Source: Archilochus colubris
Lineage: Eukaryota > Chordata > Aves > Apodiformes > Trochilidae
NCBI GenBank assembly: GCA_023079485.1
Contig: CM041090.1
Span: 434,001-498,000, forward strand
Reading direction: 5' to 3'
Length of the DNA: 64,000 nt
Below are positions 25,505 through 37,991 of this stretch, piece by piece; within the stretch, counting starts at the first letter, position 1, and each line of letters begins with the position of its first letter. Under the pieces are notes generated by a model. It worked only from the letters and a program-made list of their open reading frames with translations, was not told the origin of the DNA and searched no databases. Position numbers and translations under genes: made by a program.

Positions 25505-28500
25505 CTGGTTGCCTCATTTCACTGCATGACACCTCAATTAGGAGCATCCAAACCTGTCCTAGAGGGCAGGAGCTGTCTGGGCAGAGGCAGAAACACCGGC
25601 TGCTTTCCTCCTGAGTAGAATCTGCTGTTACCCAGAGCTTTGAGTTCAGGGGACCTGGAGAAACACACACATGGGTGGTAGCCAAAGAGGTTCCTGCTAC
25701 CATAGTCTTCTAAGCAGTTCTTCTACTGCCTGGTCTTAAAGGACCAGGAAGCCAGTGTCCTCTACACTGCACAGAAGTGCGTCACAGTCCCCTCCTTACC
25801 AGGGACTCACTATTTCAGCACAGCCCATGGAAACACAAAGCCATCTTACAGATTTCAGATATGCTGAAGCATGTTTTTTGTTCCAACCCATGAGGGGAGA
25901 CTTGCTTTTCCTCTGCATCTCAAGAATTTGGTTTCCAAATAAAGAATCAGTCAAGATATTTAGAGGGTAAATGAGATCAGTAACTCATATCAGCTTTTAA
26001 GGGGACTAAAAAGATAGCTGATGATCTGGAAAGAACCACAGATTAGGTAGAAATGGAGGCATTTTCTCAGCAGGTGCTTTATCAGAATTCCTGAGACACA
26101 AGGGAAGACTGAGCCTCTTTACCTACTTGGCCTCAGCAGCAAGCCTCCTAAAGCCTCAGGGGAGAGAGAATATCACCAACAGCTCAGGCTTTCTTTTAAA
26201 ACTGTGGCCACTTCAGCAGCCTCACTCTTAACAAATCACCTGCAGGTGAGTGCTATGGAATGAGCCAGGACTGGAGGTGGGTGGTCAGTGGTCCATGCCC
26301 TCGACAGCTGTGGAGTTACTTTAGCTTACCCCAGCTGAAAATTTTCCCCCTTGTTTGACATTTAACTGCCCTGCCTTTTCCCAGGCTTTATCAAGGAGCC
26401 AGGCACTCAATGACTAATCAATACTATCTAAGCCAGAGCCATTACCCTGCTCCACACTTCAGCTGCCTGGGGAGGGCTGTCAGTAACACAGTGACACAGC
26501 TTCCTTTGCCTGATGAACTCAGGCAGAAGTGGTGTGTTTCAGGGCATCAGCCAGGTTGGATGAACCCCTCCTGTGCAATACTGGTGTGGGTGATGAGGAG
26601 CATCTCCCTCTGTATTGCAATGGGGCAACACTCACACTGAGGCTGCAGCAAAATCCAGTTCCATCAGGGTACATGCAGAGCAGTCCAGCTGGCCTGCATG
26701 TAGCTACACCACAATAAATATGATCAAACCCCCTAATTATAATCACCTGCCAAATAGCCTGCACTTTCCTTCACTCTCCTCCAAGCCTTTACAGCCTATC
26801 TCCTGGTGAGTTTCCTCTTGATTCTCAGTGGGTTTGCAGCATATTTAGACTGAGAATAAAGCTTCTCTGTGAGCAGGTGAATGGGAGGCAGCAGACAAGC
26901 ACCCCACAAAGCCTGGAGGAGGAGGTGGCATGTGCTCCCAAAGGAGGGAGGCACTGTGCTCAGCAGCAGGTCCCCCTTCACCAGGGTCTGCACATCCATG
27001 TCTCCATACAACAGATACTTCTGGCTCCCCTTCCCTCTCCTCATGCTTCAATATGCCAGGTCTGGACCATGGGCATTTCTCACTAGAGGGCAGCAGGATG
27101 CATTTAGAGATGGACCCAGTAGAGCAAGGAAGACCAGAAGCCAGTTTAGCCTCCTGGACAGGACAATACACAGCTTTGGTGTCCAGACAGTGCCACAGCT
27201 TCCACATGGAGCCAGGAAGAAGCCAGCCCAACAAAGCTCTGGCCAGGTAGGTGAAGGGAGGGTTTTGGGATCCAGGGCAACATTGCCTGACAGTAATATG
27301 TTTGGCAGAGTATTAAAAAGAGAAGCAAATGGGATAGCATGCCAAAGCAGCAGCCTTGATCTAGGACATGAAAGGAGACATTTGCTATCAGAAGATCAGA
27401 GGCAAGCAGACACGTTTGTGGAGAGAAGAAGAGAGAGGGGAAAAAAAAATACAGTAGAGAGTTCATCAGCTGAATAACCACACGATGAGCAGGAATTTGG
27501 AATGAGCTGCTTCTCTTTCAAAGGCACACACAAACCTGCCTTTCTCTGGTGTATTCCAGAGAGAGGAGTTACACAGGAAGATGAGGGATGATGCGGTGTA
27601 CAAACAACTGACCTACTAAAAGCTGTGGAAAACAGAATTGAACACACAGGACGAATTGAACACCACCACTGAAGTGACAGAGCTTGTCATTCACTCTGGA
27701 GTGAAAAAAAATAAATGGAAATTACTCAGTGTGGGTAGGCAATCCCTGTCTGAATAGCAGCAACACCATTTTGAGGCTTAGTCCAGGAGCCAGTCAGGGG
27801 CACTGAAGGTAGTGCAGATTTTGTGGGTGAGGGATCTTCCTTTTCAGTGCCAAATATTGAGTTATGGGACTAAATAGCAGTAAGTGAATAAAATCTAGCC
27901 TCCCACAACTTGTGTTATGAGACCAGACAGATCTCCAAGATAAAATCAGCTGGGAGACTAAGACTGTGGAAGACATTGCTACCTTCCCACAGATGCCAGC
28001 CAGAGGCTTCCTGCAGCAAGGGATGTAGAGCTTGGTGGCACTGACCCAGAAGTGAAAGACAAATTCACAATATATTCCATGTACTTCCTCTACAAAAGAT
28101 AGCTGCAGAGATAAAGGTGGAGTTTTCAACTAGAAGATGCCTTGTATATACTGGCCTTGCTGGAGGACAGCTAAAGAGAAATCCCCTTTTTTTATGCACA
28201 AAGTTGCACTGTAAATTTTTTTTTTCAGAGATAATATATGTGATTTCCTATTCCCTGAGTGACTTAAGCAAAGTAAACTCACACACACCACATAATTACA
28301 CTGATGCTACTGTTCTATAATTACATAGAATTCTGAGGTAGGTCTACTACAGAAAGCAAATTAGGGACTTCCAAAAAGAATTTGCCACAAAACCATACAC
28401 ACATCACTGTCCAAAATCTGCTAGGGAAGAGCTCCTTACGTGGAGGTTGGACACCTCCCTTGTACACCTCTATTTATTTTTTGATTAGGTATCTTTTTTA

Positions 28501-30500
28501 AATTCTTATTAGAAGGAGCTGCTGTGCCAAATTGTATATACATAAAGTGAAAAAATTTCCCACACTTGCAAGTATTCCTAGTCCTTGCAAGATGTTTGAA
28601 GTAGGTCTTCTCTGCCATGTCAGGAGGCTATTGTGGGTTCCAGGGATGAACATGCTGTGGAATCCCGTATGTTCTGCCTACCAGCTACAGAACTGTAATT
28701 CTTTGCTCTTACTGCCCTCAAGGATCACATTCTGTAGCTGAAAAAGAGCCTGCAAACATTCCAAAAGTCTGTCTGAGGCTGAGACCTTTTGGAAGGTTCT
28801 ACTGTAGTAACCAGGACATGCACTCACAAAGCTTAATGTGATACCAAGTTGGCTAAATCAAGCACTCAGTGTTTGAAAATTACTTGGTCCTATTAACTTG
28901 GCAAAGTCCCCCAACTTGTAAGTTCCATGATAAACCTTAATAAGCAGCAGTAATTTTCTGTGGCATATTAGCCACACCTTGATAAAACCTCCGTATACAA
29001 GAGAAATTAAAACTATCATAAATGCACCTCACTGCTTAATTAATTAATTCAGAAATTCAGATATCAAAAGGGTGGCTCTGGGGAAGGTTTGTAAAGAACT
29101 CAGTAGGGGTTTTATCCCCCATGTGGGGATAAAGTTAAGATTTTCAGTCATGCACAAGATACCAGATTCAGTATTAGGGTTAATTCTGTACCTCTGCATC
29201 AATACAGCATCACAGAGTTCTCAGTGTGTCTTTTATGGTCTTGAAACTGTTTTGACAACCTTGCAAAACCAGACTGGTTTAATGTGTTTCTTTCACTGCA
29301 TCTTTCATCCAGGAAGATATTCTTCCCTGGCTCATGTTTTATCTGCAAATGGGCTTGCTCACTACAGTGATGGGAAATAATTGTCTCTCTGAATTAGAGT
29401 AATTTCTTTCTGTGGCACTCATCACAGAATTTATTGAATTGGGCTGTAAAGTGTGCAAGATTCTCTTATCCCTCCATTCACATGTGGGAAACCAAGATGA
29501 AAGCCAAATACTTTCTGCAGGTGACCACCTTGAATTATCTCAGCCTGAGCACCAACAGCTCTACATGAATTTCTGCAGATTTCAGATTCTTTATGATTCA
29601 TGAAGCCTATCCTGCAAGAGTAGAATTCAAACTCTTTTAAAAAAAATGTATTTCATTTTAAGACTGACAGGATTATAGCTTTTACTTACTACCAAGCGAG
29701 GCATTTGAACTAGCACTTAAGAAGTGGAGTTTTCTTGACATCCTTATTGGTACCTGAGGACCAGCAAAGCCATTTAACAAGTCTCAAAAGTCAGGTGTGT
29801 AACAAGGAGCTGAACTTCTTGTTGTTTGTTGTGCCTGTCTGCATAGCTGCATTTTTTTCTTTAACTTACACCCTCTGTCAATCTGGAACTTTTAAGAGGC
29901 AGTTTATCTGATTTAGGAAGTGAATCAGCAGATTTAATGACTACTCTGATCTTTCTTTAAACAGCTAATAGTCTATCTGCTTTGGGCTATTTGAGACAAG
30001 CAGGGAAAGTGGTGCTGCTCTGATCTAATTACATTTCATTGTAGTCTCCAATAAATGACTGTTTAGTGCACTTGAACTGGGAAAAAAAACTTTTCTGTTT
30101 CTAGACAGCCAGTTCATCTGGATTTCAATTCAGTAAAAGCTGGAAGTAGGTGATGTCTTTATGTGAAGTCTTCATGAAGTTAGCATGGCAGAGTTAGGTA
30201 GCTAAAAATAAAATAAAAATGAAGGAAAAAAAATTTTAAAAGTCCCAGCTAGGTTGAAGTAAAGAGGTTGACTCCATGTGGGAGCAGAACTAGCTGCTTG
30301 CTTCAATTCTCAGTGTACAGCACAGCTCCTGCAGTTTCTGCTGCACCTGATAAGAGGACTGTCAGTCTGGTCTTATTCTCAGCACTAAAATTGACTTTAA
30401 ATGTAGCTACGTTTGTGTCTTTGGCCTCCTCTGCTGTAAGAATTCTGATGTCAGTGATCAAGCCAAAAGGTCAGGTTTTGTTCAGTCCTGTGTGAGGCAG
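25505..30500. other. Non-coding sequence, no recognisable gene
   Basis: No convincing exon. The longest open frame (26,881-27,477, plus, 198 codons) overlaps frames of 106-129 codons in other phases and strands. It has no domain or signal that I recognise. TAAT-repeat AT-rich sequence at about 29,036-29,050. Confidence 0.5.
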
Positions 30501-30660
30501 TGTCATGGTTTAACCCCGGCTGCCAGCTAAACCCCACACGTCTGACTGCTCACTCTTCCCCAACAGGACAGGGGAGAGAATTGGAAGGGTAAAAGAAAAT
30601 TTCTGGGTTTAGGTGAAGACAGTTTAATAGGTAAAGCAAAAACCACACATGCAAGCCAAG
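30501..30660 (+). mobile_element. Avian LTR fragment (5' part)
   Basis: Starts TGTCATGGTTTAACCCCGGC and continues CAGCTAAACCCCACACG, GACAGGGGAGAGAATTGGAA and GACAGTTTAATAGGTAAAGC, the order seen at the start of a common avian endogenous retrovirus LTR family. The right limit is unclear, so it appears truncated. Confidence 0.6.
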
Positions 30661-31986
30661 CTGAACAAGGAAATGCTTGTCTTTTCACACTTATCTTTGT
30701 GTGCTAAATATTTCCCTTTAGAGGAACATTCGGGACCCTTCTATCTTCTATCTTTGGAAGAGAAAGGTCTACAGAAGAAGCTGTAATTTTCCTAACAGGG
30801 GTAGAAATCTTTCAGCAACTTTTATTTATTGTTATGCACTTGGACAATGCCTTCATGTTTCATGCTGTGCATTTTTTAGCTGGTGAATTTGAAAATAATA
30901 CTTATGAAAGGTGTACTGAGGGTTAACAAAAGGCATGTTGAGAGTCCAAGTCCCTGAAGTTGTCATTCAGGTTTGATTTAGGACCTAAAACCTCAACCAT
31001 TTGACAGCCCCCTCCACACCTCTGCCTATCTCCCAGTGTTGCTGAATTCGCATCCAAAGTTCTACGCGAGAGGCCTGGCTCACAAACACAGACTCCTGAT
31101 GGCCCCCACCCTTCCATGAAACCCAACCCACAGCTTAATTGGGTAGGGCCTACTCATCACTTAATAGGGCTACAGGTTTGCTACAGTACATTAAACATCA
31201 AACTGTCCAACCCACCTACGGCCATGCTCCTGCTGATGTGGAATTCAGCTCCAAAATTCCACACAAACGGGACCGGCTCCCGAAATCAAAGAGTAGCCAC
31301 CAAAAAATACTGCTGTCCCTCATGTTTCCATGGAACCTACCCACAGCACAACAAAAAACAGGGCTACGGTTTTGCTTTAGTATCTAAAACCTCAAAATGT
31401 TTGACATCCCTCACCTCCCACTGTTCAGCTCCAACCATCCACACAAACGGGTGCGGCTCCCAAACGCAAAGAGTGACCACCCGTAGCGGGAGGAGCCCTT
31501 CTTGCTCCTAGGGCTGATCCTGAGGCCTCGGGGTTTAGCCCATTCCTGGACGATGTCCTAGGGCTGTTCCTGTGGCCTCGGGATCTACCCCTTCTTGCCG
31601 GCTCCTGGAGCTCCTCGAGCTGTGGACTTCTCCATCCTCACTGAAGAGTGAGAGCCCTCTCCATGGGTGTCAGCTGCTCTCTTATTGGCCCCCTGCTCCT
31701 GCACATGCTCAGGAGGGAGGCCAGACACAGGTGAACCCACACCCACTCATCAATAACTCAGGGCACCTGGTCCTGTCTCACTACAACCACCGAAAACTCT
31801 TGCTGAACCTCACCCTCTCTTGGAATCCTACCCACAGCACCACCAAAAGTCAGGCTACGGGTTTGCTTTAGTAGCTAAAACCTCAAACATTTGACAAACA
31901 CTCCCCTCGGCTACGTTCCCACTGTAGGGAAAATCGCCCCCAAAATTCCACTCGAATGGGCCTGGCTACCAAGTGCAGAGAATGGC

Positions 31987-32404
31987 TGTGAGGAAGAGAG
32001 CAGTGGACAACACGCAGATTAATATAATCAAAGTTTATATTATATATATACATATATATATTATTTATATATTTATAATTTTTATTTATTGAGAGTAGCA
32101 GTAGCCCTTTTACAAACAGTCAGGCTGATAACACAATATAAGCACATTGCTGATTGGTACAACACATTATCCATATGCCACAGGCCACTGTCTAACTGGT
32201 TAAATACAGCTGTTTATGTGCTGTCTATGTGATGCTTTCCCATCCTGTTATTCTTCTTTTCTGCTTCTAACTCCCTTATCTTCCACCCGTAGCTGATCTT
32301 TCAGTAACCTTGCAGCTGGGCCTCAAGGCCCTTTGCTCACTCTGGCTAAAGCTAAATAGTCAGGATTGCTCACATGTCCATTTTCTTCCAAAGATTCTCC
32401 AACA
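31987..32404 (-). mobile_element. Solo LTR (class II ERV type) with 6-bp target site duplication
   Basis: A 418-bp unit bounded by TG...CA. On the minus strand it runs from TGTTGGAGAATC to CTTCCTCACA and contains AATAAACT-type and AT-rich sequence upstream of GTTGTCCACTGCTCTCTTCC, typical of an R/U5 end. It is flanked by AATGGC (31,981-31,986) and AATGAC (32,405-32,410), a 6-bp duplication with one mismatch, as expected for alpha/beta-type integration. Removing it restores the surrounding tandem-repeat unit (GCAGAGAATGACCACC), so the empty site can be read directly. No internal region remains. Confidence 0.88.
32032..32092. repeat. AT-rich low-complexity tract inside the solo LTR
   Basis: Alternating TA/ATT sequence, probably expanded within the LTR near its polyadenylation signal. 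Confidence 0.8.
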
Positions 32405-32722
32405 AATGACCACCAAAAGCTCCTTCTCACTATCTCTCTCAATGGAATCCTACCCATAGCACCACCAACAATCTGGCTACAGGTTTGCTTTAGTACCTAA
32501 AAGCTCAGACGTTCCACCAGCCCCCACCTCCAACCTCAGTCCCTCTCCCACTAAAACATTTGGGACACCCCCCCCTCGGCTGCTTTCCCACTGTAGAGAA
32601 TTCACCTCCAAAATTCCATGCCAATGGTCCTGGCTCTATATTGCAGAGTGCCCATCAAGGTCTCCTGCTGGCCTGAACCCAACCCACACCACCAGCAACA
32701 ATCAGGCTATGGGTTTTTGACA

Positions 32723-33019
32723 GAAGACCCCAGTTGCTGTGCACAATCAGAATAATTTTTTATGTGGTTTGCTACAGTTATATAGTACCCCCATATCTAT
32801 TAAGTGATCTACAATTTGCACTTCAAAGTGCTCTTTCTACTATCATAAAACCTTATCTGCCTGATCCTAGCGGAGACACCTGGTACCAGGAGGTAACATT
32901 ATCCAGATGGCAGAATCCTTAAGTTATTTACAGCTCTTTGTTCTTCTTGATGGTCAGTGAGTGCCAGGGAATCCTCAGCACTCCTCTGTCACACACAAGC
33001 CTGCTACTCTGCTGTTCTA
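32723..33019. other. Unassigned sequence between the tandem repeat and ERV env
   Basis: This is where the 3' LTR of the minus-strand provirus would be expected, but I could not recognise LTR ends or a polypurine tract. Confidence 0.4.
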
Positions 33020-34935
33020 CAATTGCCTGTTTTTAAATCTGAAAGAACCAAATGAACCACCTTCCATCCTCCTGGTGCTTAAGATCATTTTAGCAATTAA
33101 TCCAATAATTACCAAAATTATCGTTCCTGCCTGATTACATCTCCCAGTGCCCAGATCCTCAAGTTCAATCCTGTGAGCCATAGTTCAGGATTTAACCAAT
33201 TCAGATAATTATTCAGAGATTGCCATATCTTGTCTGCATCCATGTCCTGGAATTGTAGCACTTGTTGCTCTAGCTGATGTCCCAGGATCTGTAGATGGTG
33301 TCTAACTGACCCATCAAAAGCTCCTTGCATATGAGCTATTACAACATTCCACTCATGTAATGAGCTGGTCCATTCCAAGGACTTGACACACAGATCTCAC
33401 GTATGGTATTCCAAATCACACTAACATTACATGTGTCTGCAACACAGCTTTTTGTTTTCACCCAGCCAAATCACACTAGCCTCCAGTGCATCCAGTCTCA
33501 CCAGAATTTCCTCATCTATTGCTTTTTGCACTTCTATCCTCAGTCACACTTAGCAGAGCATGTTTGACCCTGCATGGTTTGAATAGATCTCATTAGTGCT
33601 GTGAACAAAGCAGCTGTGGAACTGATAATGACAAAATGATATAATGGCAAATACTAGCCAACCTATAAATCCCCTGGTCCTGCTCTTAACCTCTCCTGCA
33701 TTGCTGTGTAACACTCATAAAATGATCTAATCCATTTTCTCTTTCCCAAGTCCTAGTCAAGTTCAGTTCAGACTTCCTTCAAGACAGCATCACTAAAACA
33801 TAATTTCTTATATCTTCAGGCTGAATACAAGTTATATTATAAGAAAGAGTTATTATTATAAGAAAGAGTTATATTATAAGAAAAGTTATATTCTTAAAAG
33901 CTAATGCAGAGTAACTACTTTTCTCTCTAATATCTAAATTGTCTACATTAGTAATCCCATACATAAGGATAAGTATTACAGATAATAGCCATAGAGTGAT
34001 CAGAAACACAGAACTCCATGGGATTACTGCCTTTGATTTGAGTAAACTGAGCCTTGGTTCTGTTTCCTCCAAAGGCAATGCTAATCACCACAGACCAGCT
34101 TGGACCACACTACCAGAATGGTTTCAAAACATTTGCAGTATGGGTCCAGAATATCCATCACTGTTCCACTCGGTAGAACCAACCCTCATGAATGTAGGGG
34201 CTCCAGCCTATGATTTCTGTGTCTTACACTTTATAATTCAGGTTTACTCCTCTAGGAAATAATCCCATGCACGGTTCACAAGTAATGTGTCTGATTGAAT
34301 TCATTTGCTTAATTACTTTATAATGGCGATAACAAATTCTATGAATTAAACTACATTCTTGTCCTGTAGCATGTAAATCAATACTAGTGTAGTTAGTAAT
34401 CTTATCTGTCACAAGTACAGCTAATAGATGTCATAGAGGAACCAACGTGATACAGAATGTGTGACTGTTGGCATTGGTAATACACACAGGACAATTGTCT
34501 GCTGTGTCAGAGACATTACACAAAGTGACATTTTCTCTCAACTGACTCACTGCCAGCTGTACCCAGATGCCACCTGCCCAAGCAGGATCATTGTTGGTAA
34601 TTGGAAGAGAAGTGTCCCACCATGTCAATGGTTGAAATAGTGGTGGGTTCAGCAGATGAGCCCAGTACACACTGCTCCACCTTCTTCATCTGCTTTGATC
34701 GCTGTCAGTGGTAGAGATGCTAACCACATCAACCAGATGATCCATGGAGTCATCTCTGCTGGCTGCTAGGTGGTGGTGCCTGTTGATGATGAGGGTGAAT
34801 CCACTTTGCTGGAAGCAAATATTGTCCTGTTGAGAGAGAAACACAGCCATAACCATGACTCCATGTCACCAATGGTACCAGACCCAACCATTTATTTGAA
34901 TGGATGTCCTTACACCATGCTTGAGGATGCACTTC
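33020..34935 (-). pseudogene. Endogenous betaretrovirus-like env remnant
   Basis: The minus strand carries env in pieces downstream of pol. An SU N-terminal-like segment (about 34,670-34,431) has the betaretroviral arrangement of an aromatic-rich YWAHLLNPPLF stretch followed by WWDTSLPITNND, with N-linked glycosylation sites (NVT, NVS) and paired cysteines. A hydrophobic segment follows at about 34,020-33,960. A transmembrane-subunit ectodomain-like helix region lies at about 33,378-33,118 (EWNVVIAHMQG...WLNPELW), and a hydrophobic anchor in another frame at about 33,105-33,060. Stops and frameshifts separate the pieces, so no envelope protein can be made. A short TTATATTATAAGAAAGAG-type tandem repeat (33,831-33,893) interrupts it. 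Confidence 0.8.
33831..33893. repeat. Short tandem repeat, about 18-20 bp unit
   Basis: Three to four imperfect copies of TTATATTATAAGAAAGAG within the env remnant. Confidence 0.8.
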
Positions 34936-35039
34936 TGTTTTGATAATCTGCCTTTTTTCATTCTGTGTGAAACTGTCATCCCCTCTGTTTCAGAAATTGA
35001 GTACACGTGATGCTTTTGCTAATTTTTCATGGGGTGTAG

Positions 35040-36033
35040 CATTTGATCTAAATGTGTTTACTGGAATGTAAGATGGGACCTTTCCACTATATTTTCTCAG
35101 TTGGTGAATGACATGTGCCAGTATGGTGTAATTCCCCACTCTTTACAAAATTCCAAAAGAGCAGCAGATATATATGCAAGACCATTATCAGTTTTAACAA
35201 CAGATGGCAGACCCAAAGTAGCAATTGCTTTCCAGAAGTGTAGGCGTGTATCTTTTGCTTTTCCACCTGCATGAGCAGTAGCCACTATACAATGAGAATC
35301 AGTACCTATGGATACATGCACATACTCGTGAGGTCTGAACTCAGGAACGTGTGTAATGTCTGATTGCCACACCTCATTGTGCTGCAGCCCTCTAGGAGCA
35401 GCTGTCAGTGAAGTGGGAGCTGGTGTAACTGGTTGGCAGTCAGGATACATTTGAAAAATGTCTTTGGCTTGCCTTACTGTAATACCAAATTGTTTCCCTA
35501 AACTTCTATAATTATTATGAAAGAAATTATAAATCATGCATGCTTGCTGCAACACATCTGGGACTTGCACTACTGCTAATGACTTTGCAATCCTGTTACC
35601 TCCAGTGATGGGTCCTGGGAGTTGTGTATGAGACTTGATGCGCATAAAATAATAATTGTGATGACGGTTGTTAATCAATTGCAACAATTCCATAAACATC
35701 ATGAAAATAGGCCAATTGTCCATGTGCTTTAGGTAGCAAGCATCTATTCTAATTAGCACTCCATAAGCATACTCAGAATCTACTACAATATTAATATCTG
35801 TTGATGCAAATAATGTAAAGGCTTTTATCTCTGCGTGTAATCCTACACCCTGTGCTGATGCTTCCTGCAGCTCGTGTGGCTGCCACTCACCTGGAGCAGG
35901 ATCATGCCAAGCTACCACTGCTCTGTGTGAGCGCCCAGATCCACCCAGGAACAGGGTAGGAGCTCCCTCCAGCGGCACTGTTGATAAAAGAGAGGAAAGA
36001 TTAAATCTTGCAGAGTCTGTAACAACTTGTGGC
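35040..36033 (-). pseudogene. ERV pol: RNase H and integrase remnant (betaretrovirus-like)
   Basis: A long minus-strand open stretch. The N-terminal part resembles RNase H, with an acidic residue in the LHAEIKAF region, then VDSEYAYG and the IKSHTQLPGP end typical of betaretroviral pol. The integrase follows: a partial zinc-binding region (NFFHNN...YPDCQ, in which one cysteine is not evident), then the catalytic core with Asp in WQSDITH and Asp in KTDNG. A stop codon at 35,097 falls a few residues before the position of the third catalytic residue (Glu). The same frame continues after it with IVERSH. It is therefore inactive. The left end of the frame is cut by a CR1 insertion. Confidence 0.93.
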
Positions 36034-36496
36034 ACAGGTCCAAAGGAGGGCAACCAGGCTGGTGAAGGGACTCGAGCACAGATCCTATGAGGAGAGGCTG
36101 AGAGAGCTGGGGGTGTTGAGGCTGGAGAAGAGGAGGCTCAGGGGAGACCTCATCACTCTCTCAACTCCCTGAAAGGAGGTTGGAGCCAGGGGGGGGTTGG
36201 GCTCTTTTCCCAGGCAACTCTCAGCAAGACAAGAGGGCAGGGTCTCAAGTTGTGCCAGGGGAGGTTTAGGTTGGAGATGAGAAAGAATTTCTTTCTGGAG
36301 AGGGTGATCAGGCATTGGAATGGGCTGCCCAGGGAAGTAGTGGATTCTCCGTGTCTGGAGATATTTCCAAAGAGCCTGGATGTGGCACTCAGTGCCATGG
36401 GCTGGGAACCACGGGGGGAGTGGATCAAGGGTTGGACTCGATGATCTCTGAGGTCCCTTCCAACCCAGCCAATTCTATGGTTCTATGATTCTATGA
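36034..36496 (+). mobile_element. CR1 LINE inserted into ERV pol
   Basis: Runs from AGGTCCAAAGGAGGGCAACC to the TTCTATGATTCTATGA tail in plus orientation, opposite to the provirus. It splits pol between reverse transcriptase/connection (36,500-37,448) and RNase H/integrase (35,040-36,033), so it inserted after the provirus. Its 3' end carries the variant CCACGGGGGGAGTGGATC shared with the copies at 38,878 and 55,416. Confidence 0.96.
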
Positions 36497-36499
36497 CTG

Positions 36500-37448
36500 T
36501 ACATCCCCAAGGTAATTTGAAAAGACAGTGACATTTGAATAGCTGCATCAGAACCCTGTTTGGTGATAGGGGTATGTGTTATGGCACCATCTCATGCAGA
36601 AATACCTCCAGCACGCAATCACCATTTTGCAACCACTTCAGATAGCATTTCAAATCTGGGTTGTATTGTTTTGGTGGAATGATGTGACAAAAATTGCCAT
36701 TCTAACACCCAGACATCTTTTCCATCCCATTGCCCTAGTATACCAAACGGCTGGAAAGAGTTGTTTATCACAAAACCTCTGAGAATTAATCTTGGATCAC
36801 AATGATGTGCAGAAAACTCTAATTTTAGGCATAGCAATTTCTAGAGCTCGAGATGCCTCAGGATTCAATTGCCTAGATGACTAAATTACTATTGCCTTTC
36901 AGTACATCAAATAATGGGGATAATGTCTCAGTAGAGATCCCAAGCAAAGGTCTTAACCAGTTTATTGCCCCTAATAAATTTTTCAGATAATTCAGAGTTT
37001 GGATATTGTTTTTAATTGCCAGCTTTTGTGGGGAAACCTAGATCTCTGTCAGTTTCTATCCCAACTATTTCCGGGGTGATTCTGACTGAAGTTTTTCAGG
37101 AGTTTTGTACACAAAGCCATAGTTTTCAAGACATCTGGTAAATAAAGATGAACATTTTTGAATTTGACTTTCATCACTTGCACAATGCAAAATATCATCC
37201 ATATAATGAGAGATCATAATCCTGGGATGAGCTTGATGAACTGGTTTCCATACTGAATGCACAAGACATTGACAAATTGTAGGGCTGCTTTCCATACCCT
37301 GTGGCAGCACTATCCACTCATCCCTCTCCATCGGAGCTTGGCAGTTAACAGAAGGAGCTGAAAATGCAAAATGTTTACAGTCATCTTCATGTTAATAAAT
37401 GGTAAAGAAACAATCTTTGAAATCAATAATATAACACTGCCAATTATT
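36500..37448 (-). pseudogene. ERV pol: reverse transcriptase remnant (betaretrovirus-like)
   Basis: Minus strand. It contains the first catalytic-Asp motif IIDFKDCFF (about 37,430), the LPQGMESSPTICQ motif (about 37,310) and the YMDD active-site box (about 37,200), followed by KTPEK. The connection region (about 36,990-36,900) has the betaretroviral pattern INWLRPLLG...LSPLFDVLKG. Several in-frame stops make it inactive. The palm and connection are recognisable, but the N-terminal fingers, protease and gag were not identified: homology stops abruptly at about 37,448. Confidence 0.92.
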
Positions 37449-37991
37449 GGAAGAAAAACAACATAGGACTTTCCAGTTCTATGTATCTATAGATACTGAT
37501 GAGAACAGCACAGTGATAACATGATCGGGGGAGGATGAGGAAGCGGGGGGAGGCAGGGGGAAAGGGAAAGGGGAGGAAAGAAGGGGGCTGCGGGGGCAAG
37601 GAAGGAAGACTTCCACACACAGTAACTCTCCCTCCCTGGATCGGAAAAAGCCCCAGACAGCGGCGGCTCGTTGTGGCCAAAGGAGAGGCAGTGACCCCGC
37701 TCGGGTGCCCGCCCCTCGGCCGCGGGGAAGCAGTCGGGAGCTGAGCGACTTCCCAGGACAGCCAGGGTGTCCATACCGTGCGGCAGTAAATCAGTTCCAT
37801 TTATTCACTTGGTCGTCTCTATCAGTAATTAAGCCAGTCATTGCAATTGTCAATCGAAAAGTCACAGGCACGCACAATCCACTTGAAGCATCCACAACAG
37901 CAATCCACTGTTGGCATCGGGGCCGAAAGCACAGAACGGTTCTCGGAGCATCCCCCTCCCTCCGCCGCTTTCTCCCCCCCCCTTGGGCTGT
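37449..37991. other. Unidentified GC-rich block
   Basis: A homopurine-rich stretch (about 37,530-37,610) and a GC-rich segment follow the RT break point. The minus frame is open across much of 37,791-37,920 but shows no domain I know. It may be gag/leader sequence of the provirus or unrelated DNA brought in by rearrangement. Confidence 0.35.

Larger units (their letters stand above)
30969..32722. repeat. Diverged tandem repeat, about 195-205 bp unit, interrupted
   Basis: At least five diverged copies share blocks in one order: ACCCACAGCACCACCAA, CAGGCTACGGGTTTGCTTTA, CCTAAAACCTCAAACATTTG, a CCCACTGT/GAATTC block, CTCCAAAATTCCAC, and GGCTCCCAAACGCAAAGAG. The CCTAAAA-like block occurs at 30,984, 31,189, 31,383, 31,874 and 32,496. 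The first spacings are 205 and 194. The 31,874 to 32,496 spacing becomes 198 once the 418-bp solo LTR and its 6-bp duplication are removed. Between copies 3 and 4 lies an unrelated GC-rich piece (about 31,491-31,825) with its own 50-bp duplication. A partial sixth copy ends near 32,722. Origin not recognised. Confidence 0.85.

Noticed and set aside
26881..27477. 198-codon plus-strand ORF
   Set aside because: Frames of similar size overlap it in other phases and strands. I see no domain, codon bias or splice context.
36085..36428. Minus-strand ORFs between the two halves of ERV pol
   Set aside because: They are antisense translations of the inserted CR1, not provirus sequence.
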